Origin: Ricinus communis
Lineage: Eukaryota; Streptophyta; Magnoliopsida; Malpighiales; Euphorbiaceae
DNA: 64,000 nucleotides
Direction: 5' to 3'
NCBI RefSeq assembly: GCF_019578655.1
Contig: NC_063256.1
Coordinates: forward strand, 1,364,001 to 1,428,000
This document shows positions 10,866 through 22,504 of this stretch, piece after piece; position 1 is the stretch's first letter, and every line of letters begins with the position of its first letter. Position numbers and translations under genes: made by a program. A model generated the notes under the pieces. It had not been told where the DNA came from. It did no database searches and saw nothing but the letters and a program-made list of their open reading frames with translations.

Positions 10866-12012
10866 GGGAGAAGTACATTCTTACCCTTATTGTATTGTCC
10901 GATGCTCACATATGCCCCCGAACTAACTTTTTTTGGCCAAATAACTTGTAAACAACTTAAAGTTTGTTATTTAAACCCCTCATCAATTGTGGGTTTATTA
11001 CAGAAAATTTCTTTCTTTCTGTTAAGATGGGACCAATTTAATGTGGACCAACCCCATTCAAAACCATTATTGACCCAAAAAAATTATTTTAGCATTTAAC
11101 TAACTAATTAATTTAAAAAAAAAATTAAATAAATGAGATCTTCTTTCTCAAAGTTTAACAAAATAGACTTAACATCAAGCAAAGCCAAAGGCCATTAATC
11201 TAAGCAAATTCAAAGGCCAACCTATAATATGTTTTATTAAGATTTTTCTTTAAAGCAAATTTAAAAAATAAAACCCCAACCATTTTTTGCTTTCTTTATC
11301 AACGTTTAATCATCCTATAAAAAGTAAATTCCTAAAAAAAATGTGGTTTTGAAAATTGCCCAACAAAGCTAAGCTTTATTTCTTTTAGACTATTATAATT
11401 TGAATTTTTTTTCATTTTTCATTTAATAAATGAGATTATCTCAATTTCTAATTTATTTTTTTTGATAAATGAGAATACAAGATTTAAATTCACCTTTTTA
11501 TGTCTCCAGATTTAGACAATTTTTACAAAAGATAGCATTTATTTGAGCAAACAATCAATTTAAATAAAAAAATAATAGTAAATCTAGCAGCGATAAAATA
11601 AAGAAAAATGTTACCATATTAATTTACACAAACCCAACCGACATTTGCTATCATAATTTGCAGTGTTGATTAGCTGAGGATGAATATGTATGGTAAACTG
11701 TTTCATATTCCAATTATTTATTTTTATCTCTTATGTATTACAGGCCTACTTAAAATATCGATGATTTGCATGATGTGGTTTATTTATTTATTCTTTTAAG
11801 AAAGAGCATTGTTTGGTGTTAGTTATTGGGAATGAGAAGAAAAGAATAATATAGATAATGGCAGCTTGGAGATAAATGGTGGTATCTCTATTAAAGGAGG
11901 GGCCTAAATAACATAATTTTAGTGATTTGCAAGTTATTTTACTAAATACTTAACTGAGGGGCTTTTTTGAGCCTCAAACTATATATTAGGGGCAAAGATG
12001 CATCTTCTCTCC
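10866..12012. mobile_element. Probable non-autonomous TIR DNA transposon
   Basis: The two ends form a long imperfect inverted repeat of roughly 115 bp. The left arm (from 10866, gggagaagtacattctta) runs through tgcccccgaact, ggccaaataacttg and ttatttaaacccctc. The reverse complement of the right arm (ending near 12012) runs through gcccctaatata, aaaataacttgc and ttatttaggcccctcc. The interior is AT-rich and codes for nothing. The 9-bp flanks, tagatttta and tccagttta, agree at six positions, so the target duplication is uncertain. Long TIRs with no coding sequence suggest a Mutator-type MITE or deletion derivative. Exact ends could be off by a few bases. Confidence 0.6.
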
Positions 12013-12170
12013 TCCAGTTTACCAATAGCGTATGGAACTTGGACTGATAATAGTAATGTGATTTTGCCAACGTAATTTCTTTGGGTCTTCTCCTCATCAT
12101 CGCTTTCCTTTTTTATTTTTTTTTTCTTTCTTTCTTTCTCAGCCTAAAACCTCATCGAAACCCCACTGTT

Positions 12171-15100
12171 ATGAACGGTGGCGGAGGGAACGCGCCACCG
12201 ATGCAGCCGGTGGAGGATGGTGGCGAATTTCTTCTCTCTTTGCTTCAAAGAAGTAACCACCAAACGCAAACACCACCACAACAACAACCTCAATTCCCTG
12301 TTCCAATTCCAAATACACCCTCACATCAGCAGCAACAGCAACAGCTCGCTGTAGATCCTGCTGTTGCAGCAGTGGGTCCTAGCATTCCATTCGCGACGTC
12401 AATTTGGCAATCGAACGGACATGATATTCTTTCACCTCCTCCTGCTTGGCCCTACAATCTGTCACCTCCTAATTTGGTTCCTGGTTTGCTTGGTTTCCCG
12501 CAAAACCACCCTTGGCAAGGCAGCCAATTTCAAGGTAGTGACCAGCGTGGATTCTTAGGTGATGATCTTCAAAGATTAGGGTTGTCAAGTGGTAATACTA
12601 GAATTCGTAATCTGGTACAGCAAAAGCAGCAACTTGAGCAGAAGTTACAGTTTGGTTCCTTTCGCAGTGATATCCAACCACCTGAGGGTTTATTAAATTT
12701 AAATTCAAAGCTCAACGCAGCGAAGGAGCTTGGAGTAGATTTGGGGATTAGAAACTTAAATGGAATGGAGAGGAATCTCCATTTCGAACCACAGCTGATG
12801 TCGAATTTAAGAACTTCAGATTTGCGCGAGCAGGATCAAAGAGGAGGATGGGGAAAGCAGCCCCATGGAAGTAATTATAGGTCTCAGGAAACTCGAATGC
12901 CTCCTCCAGGGTTTTCCAATAAACCTAGAGGAGGAGGAAACATGGATCATGTGAGTAGAAGGAGAGAGTTGGATCACAATGTGAACAAGGAAAAAGGAAA
13001 TCACAGTGAATTGAGTAAGAGGAATGCATTTTTAAGTAGTGAAAGTAAGAGCTTAAGGGATGGCAATGGTTCCCGAGATTTGGGGCTTACTAGACAACTT
13101 GATCACCCTGGTCCACCTGCTGGGAGCAATCTTCATTCTGTTTCAGCACTGGACATTGAAGAGTCTCTATTGAACTTCAATGCTGAAATGGTTGAAGATG
13201 GGAAGAATGATGGTCATGACTTGGATGATGTTGGTGAAGAACTTGCTGATACTTTATTGCTTGAGGGTGAATCTGAGGGCAAGAATGACAATAAGCAAAA
13301 TCGCCATTCTCGTGATAAGGTCTACTTTGTCCACTTGTGTTTGTTTTTTTACATGCGAAGTTCCAGAGCTATAAGTCTTTATGAATTATAGTAGTTTAAT
13401 TCAAACTAATCATCCAATAATTTGCATCCATATATGAAAGTTTCATGCAAATTTTCTATGAAATGTAATGATTGGTTTTTAACTAGTTAATTAAATGAAT
13501 GAGTCATCCATGCAGTCATATGATGTTCGTGAATTTGATGCCGAGGTTGGTGCACAAGTTAATTGTCTCTCAAGAATACTCAGTTTTGAATTGTCAAGAA
13601 TCAAATATATTTGTGATGTGGGATTAACTTCCATTTTTGATTGTCAGGAATCTAGGTCAGATAACAGGGGACAGCAGATACTTAGCCAAAGGATGAGAAT
13701 GCTTAAGAGGCAGATGGAATGTCGGAGAGACATAGACAGGCTAAATGTTTCTTTTCTTGCAATTTATGAGTCACTAATACCCCCAGAGGAGGAGAAGTCA
13801 AAGCAGAAGCAATTGTTGACATTACTGGAGAAATTAGTCAACAAGGAATGGCCTGAGGCTCGGTTGTATCTATATGGTTCATGTGCCAATTCGTTTGGGG
13901 TTCGGAAGAGTGATATTGATGTTTGCCTTGCCATTCAGGATGCAGATATTAATAAATCTGAAGTGTTGTTGAAGTTGGCAGATATATTGCAGTCGGATAA
14001 CCTCCAAAATGTGCAGGTGAATCAGATCGTTTTAAGCTCTTATATGGTTCATAAACTCAGAGTTAATACCACAAAATGTTCCTTAAAAGAAACAAATTAC
14101 AAATCTTCACTCCACCTTATTAAGTTTTCAGTTTGTAAACCAGTCTAAAAACATAGATAAAGTTGCCTTGGCTTAAAATTTGGATGCTGAAAAACTCAGA
14201 AGGTGGAGCAGGAGAACAATTTGCATAACTAATCAATGCTTTCATGCTCTTTTTGCTTGTTGGAGGAAGGATGATTGAGAATATGGATATTTGCAATTCT
14301 TTTATTGCTGTTAAAATTTTGCTTCTAATTACATTGTATATAATCATTGATTGGTCAAAACTATGCAAGTTGACTGAACAGAAAGGGCTGGAGGAAGAAA
14401 TATTTTCCCCTATGACAGCTTTCCTCGTTGATCACATAATAAGAGTGAAGGGCTTTTATTTCTGTATTAAAATAGATACATGCTTCAGCATAAATATCTG
14501 AATCAACTATCCAAAGAGGATCACTTATAGCAAGAGCATGAAAATTTACAGTTGTTATTACAATCTTTTTTGGTGGTGGAAGTGTTTACTGTATTTTCTT
14601 AATTTCTGTCACTCATAGATGAAGATTAGCGTTTAGTTCATATTTGTCTTTATCATGTGAAGCCCAGTTGCTATGCCTTGATTAGTTAATCATGGTTTCT
14701 AATGAGGAATATCATTCTAGAAGATTGGAGATTGGAAATCGATATTCTAATTTCTAAGGAAATTATTAATGTTCTTTATAATTTGGTATTAATGAGGAAA
14801 TTATGTGTGGTTTACTGAGTTGATTGGAACTTTCTCTTGTTTCTTTCCTTCTTCGGTGAGATTGGAAGTTTCCCAAAACCTGGTGGATGGTAGGAAGAAA
14901 AAGTCGGAGACTGGTGAACCTTTCGACTAAAATATATAACGTTCAAGTGTCCTTTCCTCAGTGCTGACTCAAGGAATAAATTGAGAAGTCTGTAAATTAA
15001 TAGTGCTCAATGTTCCAGATATGATATTTTCTTTTCTCATTTATAGGGTTCATAAGATACTGCAACTGGACTTCCATTTAATTGTCACTGAAAGCTAAAA

Positions 15101-18073
15101 TCAGTTTTGCAAAGGATTTTTGTTACCGTCTTGGATAATAATATTCCATATGTAGCTTTCTTTTTACATCATTCATGAAAAATAGTGTGTTAATTCTATT
15201 ATGTTGACCCTACAGTGGCTCTATTATTTGGTATTGTTGTTATATTCCGTCAGTAAACGAATGATTCAAGATCATTGATTTTTGAGCAAGATGTTGTTGC
15301 TTGTTTATATGGGATTATAATTTGCAACTAGCCTCCATTATGATCTTCGAGCAATTGGCTTTCTATTATGGCTATCATAGTTGGTTTGGAGGATATTATT
15401 AGAGTATAGCTGCATGATAAAATCAATGTCTTAGAAGTGATCCTGAATGTTACATTTCTATGTTTAGGTTACTTACTGTTTTTGAGTTTTTTACTGCTAT
15501 GGTAAGTATTAGGTAATAAAATGAAAATCATTTTATAATATGTTCCAATGTTCTGGTCCTAACTCAGATGGTGAGCTTGGTTGTTTGTTTAGGGCTATAT
15601 TTATCATAGGTGGATGTTAGGTGTCCATTTAATTGCAGGCTAGACATATCCTTATACTTGTCATCCTATGTAAACTCAGGCTTCTTCTTTATGCGTTGGT
15701 TTTGGCTTATTCAATTCAGTGAGTCATTGATTGACCTGGGAATTTTGATATCCGAGTATTCTTCATTCTCATTTCTCATTCTAGCTATGGGTTCAAGACA
15801 TAGGTTCTGGAATATTCTCTGATAATATGTTAATGTTTCTCTGTGATTTTCCTTAGAACTCCATATCTAACTACTCATTAGTATTTTGTTAGTCAAAAGA
15901 AGACCATCTCACGGAAGTGGATAACAAGATGGAGGATGAGAACTCCTCTTTAAAAAAAAAAAAAAAAAAAAATAACACCACCCGAAAAGCAAAACTATTA
16001 AGTATTCCTCTAATTGCAGTACATTATTTATTATTTTGATATCTTGGTGAAATGAGGTATTGGAGCTTCATATTTTGTTGTTACATCTGTAGGACATTCA
16101 CGTTTCTCCTTCTTTTGGAAAATGGCCTCTATGTCATGCCAAGATTATAGTGCAATTTCTTTTATTCATTTGGTTCCAAAATTATCCTCTTTTACCCTTT
16201 TTAAGCAAGAGCAAACTCTACACATTTCCATGAAATGGAGATCTTCCTTGGCTAATCTGTTTTTCGATTTGGAATTAAAAATATGACTTGGAACATAAAC
16301 AAAGGTTTGAACCTGGAAGATGATATTCTTGCTGTTTGTAGGTTTCAGATGGAACTGCCTATTACATGTTCATTGCAATTCGCTTTCTTTCTTTTCATGG
16401 TTTTTATTATCTGGAAATATAGTTAATCTATGTTTATTTCCCTTGTATGTGCCAGTTCTTGCATCACCTTCCTTTTGAGTCCTTAATTGAGGTTTCTATT
16501 AACAGGCATTAACACGGGCAAGGGTTCCCATAGTAAAGCTTATGGATCCAGTGACTGGAATCTCCTGTGACATATGCATAAACAATGTCTTGGCTGTTGT
16601 AAATACAAAGCTTCTTTGGGATTACTCACAAATAGATGTGAGACTGAGGCAGCTGGCTTTCATAGTGAAACATTGGGCAAAATCAAGAGGAGTTAATGCA
16701 ACTTATCAAGGAACCTTATCTAGCTACGCGTGAGTTTAACTTTTGGGTTTTGAGGATCTTTATGTTTTTTTGACTGTGCATGGCTAAAATTCCTTTTTTC
16801 TTTTCAGGTATGTCTTAATGTGCATTCATTTTCTACAGCAACGTAGACCTGCTGTTCTTCCGTGCTTACAGGTCTGCATTTCTGGTTTTGCGTTTTAATT
16901 AGATTATGTGATAGTCATGCCTTTTATCATTATGATAGCGAACATTTAGAAAAAGTTTCACATCAATGCCTAGCCAGTCTTTTGTTTGTTTCTATTCTTC
17001 TCCACCTATGATGTCTCTGTTGTCTTAGTCCAGATATTGGTTATATACAGTCAATGGATCCAATAAATTGATGAGTATTGCTTGCACAAGAACTCTATCA
17101 AGCAATGGCTTGTGAAGAGATAGCCTTTTGTTGTTGATACCTGTTTTTCTTTTTTCTGCCCTCATACTTGCAACTGTTTACGTCATAACCCTGGATTTGT
17201 TTGTTGATCAGTAAGCTTATATCAAGAATCTCTTTCGTTCATTTATGATGCATGTGAACTATGTAACCAAGTAGATTTTAGGTGACATTCTTGTTGGGAT
17301 TTTGTAACTGTTATAAGTAGCAACCTCAAGTCTTGGCTTTCTATTACTTGGTGTCTTTTGGTGTAAAATGTTTCTAGATTCTTCTGTTACTTGATGTATC
17401 GTGGTCTAAATATGTTTGGCATCATGTGAAATATTTATGCAATGCTGTCTTTCAGGAAATGGACACAACATACTCTGTCACTGTAGATGACATTGAATGT
17501 GCTTACTTTGATCAAGTGGAAAAACTTCAAGGTCTTGGATCCCGCAACAAGGAAACAATTGCTCAGCTGGTGTGGGCCTTCTTTAATTACTGGGCATATC
17601 GTCATGATTATGCAAATGATGTTATATCTGTTCGCAAAGGAACCATAATCAGGTGATATGACAGTCTTTAACTTTCATAAAACTTTATTTGTCAGGGAAA
17701 TAACAAATCTGTAAGTTGCATATGTTATGCCATAATAACAAATCTAGTCAATCTATGTTTAGGTGATACAGCTTTACTGCAATCACTGAGAAGTATCAAT
17801 TTAGAAATCAGCTAAGATATTTCCTAAAAATGGCTGTTTTGGTGGCACTTTAATTTTTGCAGTAAATGGGAAAAGGACTGGACAAGGAGAATTGGGAATG
17901 ATCGTCATTTGATATGCATAGAAGACCCGTTTGAGATATCTCATGACCTGGGTAGAGTAGTCGATAAGTATAGCATAAAAGTTCTGAGGGAGGAGTTTGA
18001 ACGTGCTGCAAATATCATGCAGTATGATCCAAATCCGTGTGTAAAGCTTTTTGAACCTTATGTTCCTAGTTGA
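12171..18073 (+). CDS. URT1: UTP:RNA uridylyltransferase 1 (URT1)
   Basis: Terminal uridylyltransferase that adds U to shortened poly(A) tails of cytoplasmic mRNAs, limiting deadenylation and shaping decay. Exons: 12171-13319, 13648-14016, 16506-16729, 16808-16871, 17456-17652, 17863-18073; all junctions are GT-AG and stay in frame, giving 737 residues (Arabidopsis URT1 is a little longer). Residues 1 to about 390 are Pro/Gln/Asn/Gly-rich and probably disordered, the family's N-terminal region. The nucleotidyltransferase core has GS at 460-461 and the catalytic pair Asp472/Asp474 in KSDIDVCLA, with the third Asp528 in SCDICINN; the PAP-associated domain follows, with [21 protein letters not shown]. 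The ATG at 12171 (MNGGGGN) is the first usable start; the open frame upstream has no ATG. Intron 2 is long (about 2.5 kb). A TIR element lies just upstream. Confidence 0.93.
15950..15972. repeat. Poly(A) tract in URT1 intron 2
   Basis: An uninterrupted A run of more than 20 bases within the 2.5-kb second intron. It could be the tail of a decayed retroposon, but no matching body is recognisable upstream. Confidence 0.8.
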
Positions 18074-21000
18074 ATTATATTTGCTTCAATTGCATTTAGA
18101 TATAATAATTAATTATGGTAAGTTAAAACTCAACTTGTAAATGCCCTTTTGTCATCTTTTGTGTCTTCATATTTTTTTTGTTTATACGCTGTGCTGATAT
18201 TATGTAATCTAGTAGAGGTTGGTGGGCTTCAAATCACATCTCCCATTGCATAATGACTTCTGGCCTTCTGAGAATTTCAGTTGCAATTTTAAATTTAAGA
18301 TGGTGACAGCTGAGACTACATTCAGCAGAAGTAGAGTTGCAACTTCACCGAGTTGAATTGAGCTTTGGCTAGCTTCTTTCGACTTGGTTCATTCATTATT
18401 CAGCCGTGCAAACTGAGTTCGGCTCACTATATTGATCTGCCTTTGATGAATAGACTTGTTTTCGTTTCTCTGGCTTCAGTTTGTAGGTTATGATTTCCCT
18501 GAAGACTACAAAGAAAGTTCTTAAAATTATGTAATTTCTATCATAATTTTTATTTCGTAATTTGATGAAGAGAATTGTGACAACATATTTATCTTGGCCT
18601 AGTTATAATTTTTATTAAATCTACACAAAAAAAAGATATAGATATCCTTCTACATTAACTTAGAAAGTAATCAATAGATAATTTGATTCAATAAACTGAT
18701 TAAGTCGATATATAATGGACTAAGTATCGGTGGGTTGCGATGAGAGTATTATCTAGAATCTTTAATGCATGCAGAGTGGGAGGTTGTACGGCCAACTATC
18801 GATAAAATTCTTATTGGTAACACTTTAACTTTAATATAATTTAATAGATATTTTAATTTAATCTTTTTTATAATATTAATAATATAAAGAAAATTTTATA
18901 AAATACGAGATTTTCTTACTTTTTTCTCTTTTTTATGGTACCGTGCTTTTTTTATATATTTTTTTCTTTCTTTTTTAAGATGTTTTTTATTTTATTTTAT
19001 TTTATATTTTTTAATGAATTGAGATGTTGAGATCTAAGGATTGATGCTAACATACTTCCACTGTCTAACAATTTAAAGATCCATTTAACTAATGAAGGAC
19101 CAAAAAAGAAGAATCACATATAAAAAGAAGAAGAAAGAAGTGCCACGCCTAAAATATGATACAACATGAACTGAATTTTCTGTTCCACTGTAATATCTAT
19201 AATCTATAAATTTAACAACTTTTTATATCAATATTTTATTTATTATTACACTGTGAAAAGCACCACTCTGCCCTGTAAAAATGAAAAACAGTAGAAACAA
19301 GATATTGTCTTTACTCTCTAAAAGACTTCAGAGTCAATTTTCTAGTCTCAATGTAACAACACATTGTGTCATCCAAGAGAGTTGTCTAGGAGATTAAATA
19401 AAAATTACGCCCGATAATGAACTATTCCACTATGTTAGTGCACGATAAAAATATTAATTTCATTTCTTCTTTATCCAATAATGTCTCAACTTTCCAATTA
19501 AAGGAATTATTATCAATGTTTAGATTTTATGGTGTTATAATGCATATATGAGAAAAAATCTTTATTTTTTACATATATGTCATGTGTGATATTTCTTTAA
19601 TTGGTGTGACATTTTGCATGCATATGCCATGTCTTTTTATTATGTCCTTTGCATTAGATGATGAAATAATTTGATGTGTCATATGCTATATGCATGTTCT
19701 GTTTGGTTTTTATTATTTTTATATTTTTTTTTGATTATGTTTGGTTTATCTTTTTTTATAAATCAACATTTGTATTTCAGAATATACAGATTTTGATTTA
19801 ATTTTTTTTATGCTATAATTTACCTTTAAGTATGTTTTTTTAGTTTATTTTTCAATAATTTAATATTTTTAGTTTATCTTAATAACAAATTAGTATTTTT
19901 GGTTTATTTTCTATCATGCTATGGTTACCTTGCAATATGTTATTTTTTATTTTTTATATTTTTATATTTTTTTACAATAAATCAATATTTTTATTTCAAA
20001 GTATTCATTTTTTGGTTATGTTATAGTTTACATTCAATTATGTTGCTTTTTGGTTTATTTTTACGATAAATTAACCTTTTTTATTTGTTTCTAGTATGTT
20101 GATTTTTTTTGGTTGATTTTTTTTTTATAACAGATCAATAATATTTCTAGGTTTGCTTTTTACCTTTCTTTTCAGATTTGATCTTTTGAAATCAACTCTA
20201 ATTGATTAATCATCTTTAAAACTCCTATAAATATGTCGATTTCATCAATTTGGTTGGAAATCGACCAAAATAAATAAAAATTTGAAGAAAAATATAAAAC
20301 TTTGTGAGATTTATAATTTTATTTTAAAGATTCGAAACTCACATTTTTTCTGACTTTTTTGAATATAGTTGTCGATTTTAGCTTTAAAATCAATTGTGAA
20401 AATAAAGTTTTATCAATCTATTTGTTTTTTATTTGATCTAGTGGATTTGTATTGATTTATTCTTTGGTTTTTAGATTTTACGCTTTATTTCTAAGAATCA
20501 GGTATTTTTTTTATATTAGTTTCAAAAATTCTAGGTATTTTTTATATTATTTTCAAAAATTCTAGTATTTTTGTAATAAGTCTTGGGACACAGTATTTTT
20601 GATAAAAGTACCCCATTTTCCATATTTTTGAAATTTTTTTATAATATATTTGTGTAAAATCTGAATCTTGTATGAGTTATTGATCCAATAATTAGAGACA
20701 GAATTGGCTAATTAAAGACAAGTTGGAATTGTTTTGTAATGTTTCTTTCAAGAAATACAATTAATTTTTATTAGTTTCTTTTGTCGCTTCCATTTCCTTC
20801 ATAATTTTGCCTCTAAAGACAGATAGACGAGGCTCGATAACTAAGAGATAAGAGTACATTTGTCCACGACCGTAGATAATCTCAGAAATTTATTGACATA
20901 AATATGTGTTAGGGTTCAAAAAATTTCTTGACCTTTCTTTTAGAAAACTCAACTCTCTCTTATTAATTCTACATATTGCGTGCATAGAGTCGGAGTTAGA

Positions 21001-21760
21001 CCCAAAGTAAACCTATAAATATTAACAGTAATTCATTTGAACTCTTATAAACAGATCTGATTGGAATATTACGATATTTTTCACTTGAAATTTTAACATC
21101 CTCTTCAAACTATAGTCTGATAGTTCGGAAATGTAACCCACTAAAGCGAGTCATGACCAAATCAGCATGAATTACTGACCTAACAACTAGAGATAAATTA
21201 AATCAACCACACAATCCAAAGTAAATGCTAAGTTTTATTAGTAATTTATTTAGACCCTTTTAAATATATTAAACCAACAATTATTTTGCTAATATGGATG
21301 GTGTATTATAATTTGAATATGTATTTTTATTTAATATATTTATACGTATTATAATTGATATGGTCTAACATAAAAATTAAGTAAATAAAATTCGGATATT
21401 TATTAAATTAAATTTAAATTAGAAGTATGTAAAAGATAAAAATATAATTTAAATATTTATTAAGTCAAACTTTTAATAAAATTGTAAAAGTGGTTAAATG
21501 GTGAAAATTCCGATATTTAAATACACATTCTGTCATATGTTAATTTAAGTTAAAACTAAAAAAATTGAAACACAAATAAACAATTAAACAGAAATGATAG
21601 GATTAGTCTCTTCCAAAATTTGATAGGATTAGTAATTGGTTCATACGATAACGTTTTTGGAAGAGACACTCAATTTATTTCGCTAAATATCGTGGATGAA
21701 ACGCCAACCTATAGGTCGCCTCTCCGCTTAACGCTCACGCTATTAACTCCGACTGACAAT
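18074..21760. other. Long AT-rich intergenic region
   Basis: It holds the URT1 3' flank and then about 3 kb of AT-rich DNA. No gene is visible. From about 19690 to 20160 the sequence is a degenerate tandem array (listed separately). Near the right end GC rises as the ZFWD promoter begins. Confidence 0.5.
19690..20160. repeat. Degenerate T-rich tandem array
   Basis: Blocks recur with roughly 100-130 bp spacing. Each contains variants of gctatagtttaccttc, a tatgtt plus T run, tttggtttatttt and aataaatcaatattttt. Copies are highly diverged, so unit length and copy number are approximate. No coding content. Confidence 0.5.
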
Positions 21761-21762
21761 TG

Positions 21763-21812
21763 GACGTCACGTGGCAATATCTCAGATCGCACGTGACTCA
21801 TACCTATAAATA
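21763..21812 (+). promoter_or_regulatory. Core promoter of the ZFWD gene: two G-boxes and a TATA box
   Basis: Two perfect CACGTG palindromes at 21768-21773 and 21790-21795, 22 bp apart (about two helical turns), lie just upstream of TATAAATA at 21805-21812. The first is embedded in gacgtcacgtggc, an ABRE/bZIP-type context. G-boxes are bound by bZIP and bHLH factors in plants, so light or abscisic-acid control is plausible but inferred. Transcription probably starts near 21840. Confidence 0.7.
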
Positions 21813-21946
21813 TGAAGGCCTAGACACTGTCTGTGATTGTGCTACAGAGCTTTTTTCTTTGTAATAATAGCGACGACCTTTCTCAGAGATTGATCATTGG
21901 TTTTGAAGATTTCAGTTGCTTTTGTCTTCATTCGAGGCACATTCAG

Positions 21947-22503
21947 GTTCGCTTCTTAATCGCGTGCGTCTCTGCATTTGACTATTATCTCCATTTTTTT
22001 CTCGGGTTTGTTTCTTTATCATCAACCGCCGCAAATGGATCTTCAAGAAGTTATAATTTCGATGGAGTCGGTTACCGTGGCGATGATGATATCGATCAAA
22101 TCTGGTTTACTTGCTCGTCCTTGGCAGATTTTTAGGGTTTCGTTTTTAGGTTTAATTGGATTTCATTACTCTTGTTTATTTTTAGCTACAGGTTCGGTTT
22201 AGGGTTAGGCATGCCGAACTGGTAGTTTATTTTCCTTTTCTATTATGGCAAGTTGATGGACTGTGGAATCAAGAAAAAATTAGGGTTTTATCGTCAACTG
22301 GTATGGTGTGCTTTTTAGGGTTTTCCCGTTGCTGGATGGATCTCTCTTTGGGGTTTGACACGTGGATAATCAAAAGATCTCTGGAATTCTAAGAATCTTT
22401 ATTCAATGGTTTAGTGGTTTTGGCCTTTGTTTATGGCGTTGGCCAAAATATAATGGTATAACATCGGATGGTTTGCTCATCCTCGTGTTTTTGTGTTTTA
22501 TAG
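21947..22503 (+). other. Probable 5' leader intron of the ZFWD gene
   Basis: A donor (cag|gttcgc) at 21947 and an acceptor (ttttatag) ending at 22503 would place the splice junction one base before the start ATG. Splicing would remove the upstream ATGs between 21978 and 22490. This is inferred from splice-site sequence only. Confidence 0.5.
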
Positions 22504-22504
22504 T

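Noticed and set aside
12081..12170. N-terminal extension of URT1 with a hydrophobic stretch
   Set aside because: The extended frame begins with TTG, not ATG, and the segment is CT-rich leader. The first ATG is at 12171 and gives the expected MNGGGGN start.
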